From Chionoecetes opilio (Eukaryota; Arthropoda; Malacostraca; Decapoda; Majidae), in NCBI GenBank assembly GCA_016584305.1, contig JACEEZ010025386.1, forward strand, positions 61,001 through 125,000: 64,000 nt of DNA, in the 5' to 3' direction. A program made the position numbers and the translations under genes. Positions 58,499 through 64,000 of this stretch are shown in pieces (the stretch's first letter is position 1; every line of letters starts with the position of its first letter). The notes beneath the pieces were generated by a model. The model saw nothing but the letters and a program-made list of their open reading frames with translations. It was not told where the DNA came from and ran no database searches.

Positions 58499-58800
58499 TC
58501 ACAAAGGACTGGCCAAGGGCACAACAACAATGGGTAACACAAAGCCCGCTTAGTTGCCAGTCCCTATACAGAAGACAGTAAGAGAATAAAATAAAAAAGA
58601 GGGGTGAGCCAATTTAGTTCGGGAGGTGTCTTGTTACTCTTCTTTTGAAAAGATTTAAGTCGTAGGAAAGTGGAAAAATATAAACAGGAAGAGAGTTCCA
58701 GAGTTTACCAGTGAAAGGGAGAAAGAGATCTTGTTTGACAAGTTCCAAGTGCCGCAGAGAAAATGGAACCTGAATGGCAAGAATTTTCCAATGCTTTGCT
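58496..58800 (-). pseudogene. LINE C-terminal fragment (minus strand)
   Basis: The minus-strand frame contains LVKQDLFLPFTGKLWNSLPV then LFKRRVTRHLPN, the 'xxxxWNSLPxxVxxxxSxxxFKxxLxxHL' end common to jockey/RTE-type reverse transcriptases. The 3' part (58574-58622) also occurs at the first 60 bases of the window, and a tail fragment (catcacaaaggactggccaa) at 63432. Confidence 0.75.
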
Positions 58801-58804
58801 AGCT

Positions 58805-59112
58805 CCAATTCCTCCTCCTCCTCCTCCTCCTCCTGCTCCTCCTGCTCCTCCTCCTGCTCCTCCTGCTGCTCCTCCTCCTGTTCCTCCTCCTCCTGCTCCT
58901 CCTGCTCCTCCTCCTCGTCCTTCTCCTGCTCCTCCTCCTCGTCCTTCTCCTGCTCCTCCTCCTCCTCCTCCTGCTCCTCCTCCTCCTTCTCCTGCTCCTC
59001 CTGCTCCTCCTCCTTCTCCTCCTCCTCCTGCTCCTCCTCCTCCTGCTCCTCCTCCTCCTCCTGCTCCTCCTGCTCCTCCTCCTCCTCCTCCTCCTCCTCC
59101 TTGCCCTCCTCT
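58805..59112. repeat. (CTC/CTG) triplet array
   Basis: cctcctgctcctcctcctgc units, giving Pro/Ala, Ser or Glu/Gln open frames depending on strand and frame; not a gene. Confidence 0.9.
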
Positions 59113-59166
59113 TCGTCCTCTGTGTGGTGGTAGGTCAACTTAGTCGCTCATTTCTAAGAGAATTGG

Positions 59167-59197
<31 letters not shown>

Positions 59198-59943
59198 CCA
59201 AAATACAAGTTTGGCACCTGTTTTGTTCATCAGTGTTCCGATACGTGTTCACAACAGCCCCTTGAATGACACACACATGTGTTCCTGACCTACGATATCT
59301 TTCCTATCAAGATAACAACAACTATTATAGGAGGCTTAAAACTTGCACATTGGTTCACTATTTTATTACGAGGGCAAGCAAGCACACTACAGACATCGCG
59401 TTGTCGTCCTTTACAATGATACACAAACAAAAGTTACAAAGATACTAAACAACAGTCGTCATATTCTTGTTATTATTATTATTATTATTTATTTTTCCTG
59501 CGCCGAGGACAGGTTTGTGGGGCGTGACCAGGGCAGATTTCACCTTTGTTCATGTCTTTTTGTTGTTGTTGTTCTCCTTGTTTTGTTCTCTACACTTGCA
59601 CATCCTGATAGCGAGAAACTCATGGTCATAATTATCTTCTTTCTTTTTCTTCTTTCTCCTCCTCGTCCTCCTCACTGTCTCGACGCATGTATAGCATCTT
59701 TTTTCCTCGCTATCTCTCCTTCACCAACCCTCCCACACCTGCCACACACCTGCCACACCTGTAGAGGGGCTCACCAGGTCTTCATTTCCACACCTGCCAT
59801 CCCACACATGTAAGCTTGTCCCATCACCACACACACACACACACACACACCTGTAGAGGATGCAAGGTCCCACCAGGTAACACCACCACCACCACCACCC
59901 CAGCACTCAACACCTCGCGTCACGGGGTTCCCTGGCGGTATTG

Positions 59944-60168
59944 TTATCCATGAGTCGCTGGAGATGGATCATCGAAGGGAGGTGGAGTGTGACGTATCCT
60001 GTAGCACCAGTTGCCTCTTTGCCGGTAACCGCTCCTGCACGGAGGGGGAAGGGCGCCGCGACGGTGGTCCAGGTCTATCTGGCCAGGAACAGGGGCGCCG
60101 GTCACCGCAGAAGGGCCGCCGCAGATCAGGCCAAGGAGCAGCAGGGCGAGGATGGTGCAGGGACGCAT
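59944..60168 (-). CDS. small secreted cationic peptide precursor with one predicted disulfide loop
   Basis: Not recognised as a named family. The 74-residue precursor begins MRPCTILALLLLGLICGG, a clear signal peptide probably cleaved near SAVTGA|PVPG. The mature part has a basic patch (DHRRG), a PPP turn, then CRSGYRQRGNWCYRIRH: two cysteines ten residues apart around basic and aromatic residues, the composition of beta-hairpin antimicrobial peptides. It ends in a Pro/Asp-rich tail and TAA. A TATA box (CTATATAAA) lies about 31 bases upstream of the ATG, giving a very short leader that contains (CA)n. The locus is duplicated: 58009-58345 is a decayed copy with the same promoter and 3' region. 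Preservation of the frame in this copy only, plus TATA and signal peptide, supports a real gene. An antimicrobial role is inference from composition. Confidence 0.6.
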   Translation of the reverse strand: MRPCTILALLLLGLICGGPSAVTGAPVPGQIDLDHRRGALPPPCRSGYRQRGNWCYRIRHTPPPFDDPSPATHG

Positions 60169-60198
60169 GGTGAATGTGTGTGTGTGTGTGTGTTGGGG

Positions 60199-60207
60199 TT
60201 TATATAG
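60199..60207 (-). promoter_or_regulatory. TATA box of the small peptide gene
   Basis: CTATATAAA on the minus strand, about 31-38 bases before the ATG at 60168. The same element (TATATAAA) is kept at 58295-58302 in front of the decayed copy. Confidence 0.6.
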
Positions 60208-60309
60208 CCGAGGAGAGGAGGAGCAGGGGTGGAGGCTGAGGGGTTAGGGAAAGTTGTGAAATGCTGAAGGGTTTCGGGGAAGTGTGGGATAAAAACAAGA
60301 CTTCTGGAA

Positions 60310-60835
<526 letters not shown>

Positions 60836-61048
60836 AGGAAAGGAAGGAATACCCACATGAACAGCATTTTAACTCGCATTTACCTTTCGGTGAACTTGGT
60901 GCTGGTGATGCTGGTGGTGATATGCATACACACACACGCACACACACACACTCCACCCCATAAAGAGATCCCTGCTCGACTAAACATCACGTACACACAC
61001 ACGCACATACACATTCTACGCTGTTAAGGAGGAGGAGAACAGTTTGTA

Positions 61049-61267
61049 TTAACCCCTTGAGACCCAGAACTTAATTGCCATTGTAATTTGGGTACCATTA
61101 AACGATTTATAGTGAATATATAAGCAATTATTTTATAGATATGACCTGTTTAGTGTCCTTGTCCACTAGCTAATTTGGTATATTTAGTTAGGTACTTTTC
61201 TTAATTTTATGGCTAACAATAGACGATTTTTTATAGCAAAGGAAAGGTCTGGGCGTGAAGGGGTTAA
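61049..61267 (-). mobile_element. TTAA-flanked MITE, copy 8
   Basis: ttaaccccttgagacccaga … tctgggcgtgaaggggttaa with intact TTAA ends. Confidence 0.9.
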
Positions 61268-62578
61268 TCACTATTTATTTATTTATATATCACTATTTCT
61301 CTCTCTCTCTCCTATAGGTAGCTATGTTTGTGCGTGCGCGTGTCCGTCGCGTTATCATGCCTGCGGACTCTATGTGGTGGAGAGGTGTGGGCGTGGTGGC
61401 AGGGGTGCTATTTGCGATATTTCATTTTCCATTTATTTGTCTTATTTTCTTTTCTTCTTTTTTCTTTTTTTTTCCTTTTCTTTTTTTCTTATATATTTAT
61501 TGTTATATATATTTTTATTTTTTTTATTATTTTTTATTATTTATTAATTTTATTTTGTATTTAATTATTTATTTCATTTTCTTATTTATTTATTTACTTT
61601 ATTTTCATATTTATTTATTTATTCATTTTCTTTTCTTATTTATTTATTTTTTATTTATTTATTTTTTATTCATATTTCATTATTATTCTTTTACGTATTT
61701 TCTCATATTTCACTATATTTTATTTATACTCTCTTAGTTTCTCACTTTCTCTAACTTTCTTTAAATTTTCGCACTAATTTCACTCATTTTCTATTTAACT
61801 TTCTATAAGTTTCTCACTGTCTTTTTTTTTAAAAAATTCTTGCGCATTTTTCACCTTTTTTCGATGTTCATTTTTCAATAGAAAATCATTTGAGTTCTTT
61901 ATCAATCTTTTCAAACACTTATTTTGTTATGTTCATTTATCAATATGTCCAAACACTTATTTTTTTACTCATCTGTAAAAAAAAAAAATAACATTATAAT
62001 TTATCTTTATAGGGAATAGAAAAAAAAAAAAAAAATGCAGGAATAAAGTTATATTAATACAACAATAAAAAGTCACTAGTAAGTCTAATAAGCTTAGGAA
62101 TATTATTAGGCTTAGGAATTAGGATGATTTTCTTGTCAATTTCGGGACTTCAAGGAGGTAGAGTAAAGTAGGGTAAAGATAGGGTATAAAAAAAAAAATA
62201 ATAATAATAAATAAATAAATAAATAAATAAATAAAAAAAAGTAGTAGACCTAGGTAGAAAAAAAAAAGTTGGGTAAGATAAGGTGAAAAAAAAAACATAT
62301 TAAAAACAGTAGGTAAACAAAATAATTAATATACGTAAAAGTGGTAAAGGGTAATGGTAGGGTAAAGGTAGGGTAAGAAGGTAGGGTAAGAAGGTAGGGT
62401 AAAGGTAGAGTAAAGATAGGTAAAAAAAAAAAAGAATAAAAAATAAATAAATAAATAAATAAAATAAAAGCAGTTTAAAAAAAAAGTTGGCAAAATAATA
62501 ATGTAAAAAAAGTATAGTAAGGTTAAGGGTATAGGTAGGGTAAGAAGGTTGGGTAAAGGTAGGGTAAGGTAAGGTAAG

Positions 62579-62580
<2 letters not shown>
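61268..62580. other. AT-rich, TTTATTTA and gggtaaaggta low complexity
   Basis: (TTTAT)n-like sequence at 61480-61720 and aaaggtagggtaag units mixed with A-runs at 62150-62580. No coding signal. Confidence 0.6.

Positions 62581-62672
<92 letters not shown>
62581..62672. repeat. poly(A) tract, ~90 bases
   Basis: Uninterrupted A-run of about 90 bases; length may be affected by sequencing. Confidence 0.9.
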
Positions 62673-62674
<2 letters not shown>

Positions 62675-63120
62675 GTAGCTAGGTAAAAAAAAATATAATT
62701 AAAATAATTAATTAAATAAACCATTGAATTTACCATTACTTCATCGCTTTAGTCACTACAACACACTCACTTTACCTTACAGCCATTGCATTAACCTGTA
62801 TTGCATCGCTATAATCATTACATTACTAATACTTTACCTTATATAATTAAAGTTCCCTTAATTTCCTCCCTATAATCACTAAATAACTCTTCATTCCCCT
62901 TATATCCATTTAATTTCCCTTTATTTCCTCCCTATAATCACTTTAACACTCTCTATTTACCTTATATCCTTAAATTAACCTTTATATCACCCCTAATCAT
63001 TGTAATTAATCACTAATATAATCACTAATCACTCTATAATCACTAAATAACTCTTAATTCCCCTTATTTCCTTATAATTAACCCTTATTTCATCGCTATA
63101 ATCACTCTAACACACTCTAT
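62673..63120. repeat. AT-rich imperfect ~55-bp repeat
   Basis: Variants of cctataatcactaaataact cttaattccccttatatcc are repeated about six times. Confidence 0.7.
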
Positions 63121-63290
63121 TTACCTTCTGGGGACGTCCTCTGCTCACCCTTCGTCACTATCAACACTATCAGCAACCTCACTACAGGCGCTGAAGTGAC
63201 GTCATCCCTCCTTCAAGGTCAAGGAGGGACTGACGCCTTGAGAGGGTGTTTGCAACAAGTGCGCGGATTAACCTGTGAAATAAAATAATC
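63121..63290. promoter_or_regulatory. GC-richer patch with CRE and FTZ-F1-type sites
   Basis: In otherwise AT-rich DNA, a palindromic CRE TGACGTCA (63197-63204) is followed nine bases later by TCAAGGTCA (63213-63221), a perfect monomeric nuclear-receptor (FTZ-F1/ERR) site. A candidate regulatory element only; no adjacent exon is recognised. Confidence 0.3.
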
Positions 63291-64000
63291 CAATTTGTAA
63301 TCCAACAGTTTTAGGATTAACTGGTATCAAATTAATGCTTCTTAATTATCTATCGCTACTTTTTGTTATGATTATTAGTTTCAAATAACTTTAAATGTCG
63401 TATAACAGTGTTAATTCCTTGCGTTATTTTACATCACAAAGGACTGGCCAAGGAAATACTCTGAATTATATCATTAACTTTTCCTTCCTGCGTATATTTG
63501 AGACTAAAACGCATATGATTAATGTTTCTAGAATTTTAATCAACGTTTTTCTCCAACAATCGGTTTGAAATAACGTAGATTTATCAAATATGAATTCCAA
63601 CACAAAGACCGCATCACGGTTTCACTACGTACAAAAACTAGTCCCTAGATATTATACCAAAGACAAAATATACCATTATAAAGTATTAAAAAGACTCTAG
63701 TATCATTTAAAAAGACAAAAAAACATAGATTTCATATTATTTAAGTCCACCATAAAATCTGCCTCGTGAAATAAGAGAATTTCATTTTCGCCTAAAATTT
63801 GAAAGGGAAATGATGCTAACATGAAATATAGCCTAACCATCATTCCAAACCCATATTGATGCCTAAATTCATGATCTAGAAAGCTTAGAGATCATACTGA
63901 ACCCTAATAAGCCTTAATTCTGATCTAAATAAGCTGTAGAGAGGCTAAAATATGTGTTCGGTCTAGCCATTACGTAAAAACCTATTTATATAATGATTAA
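63291..64000. other. AT-rich end of window
   Basis: Apart from a LINE tail fragment at about 63430-63455 (catcacaaaggactggccaa), nothing recognisable. Confidence 0.5.

Noticed and set aside
58614..59138. Glu/Gln-rich 174-codon frame with a LINE-like C-terminus
   Set aside because: The Glu-rich part is a CTC/CTG triplet array fused to a LINE fragment; only the LINE part is meaningful.

Overview
The window looks like nuclear DNA of an arthropod, most probably a decapod crustacean. The reasons are the very high load of (CT)n, (GT)n, (GTA)n and longer tandem repeats, several tRNA-derived SINE families, many short inverted-repeat transposons, scattered CCTAA-type (arthropod telomere-like) repeats, and long introns around short GC-rich exons. 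The species cannot be fixed from sequence alone.

The main gene is a Bicaudal-C (BICC1/BicC) homologue on the + strand. Eighteen exons run from about 4037 to the stop at 37800; the 5' end lies outside the window. They encode alternating KH and KH-like RNA-binding modules, a Ser/Gly/His/Asn-rich linker, the conserved W-S-G-x-G-F-S-K-S-M-P motif and a C-terminal SAM domain. Splice sites are canonical and phases join everywhere except at four places. Each of those needs a single-base correction: three missing bases (two in G-runs) and one extra base. This points to consensus errors rather than a dead gene.

Two other genes are plausible. (i) At 8399-9497 (+) an intronless gene for a secreted or membrane-anchored coiled-coil protein with a duplicated ~50-residue module sits between two ~0.7-kb inverted-repeat arms (7395-8092 and 10454-11120), all inside the largest BICC1 intron. 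(ii) At 59944-60168 (-) a TATA-box gene encodes a small secreted cationic peptide with one predicted disulfide loop. A decayed tandem copy lies at 58160-58274.

Region by region: 1-4036, LINE tail, SINE, decayed hAT transposase and a foldback MITE; 4037-37800, BICC1, whose introns hold most of the transposons and minisatellites, including a truncated CR1/jockey-like LINE; 37801-40900, 3' flank with an ~80-bp tandem array that repeats AATAAA followed by a GT-rich tract; 40900-47170, a 6-kb G-rich minisatellite with a 26-bp unit; 47210-57850, successive tandem arrays (30-35, 32, 31, 17 and ~75 bp) with nested DNA transposons; 58000-60850, the duplicated peptide-gene locus; 61000-64000, AT-rich sequence with a small GC-rich patch carrying CRE and FTZ-F1-type sites.

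At least eight copies of one ~210-bp TTAA-flanked MITE are spread over the window. Target-site duplications and nested insertions give a readable insertion history in several places.
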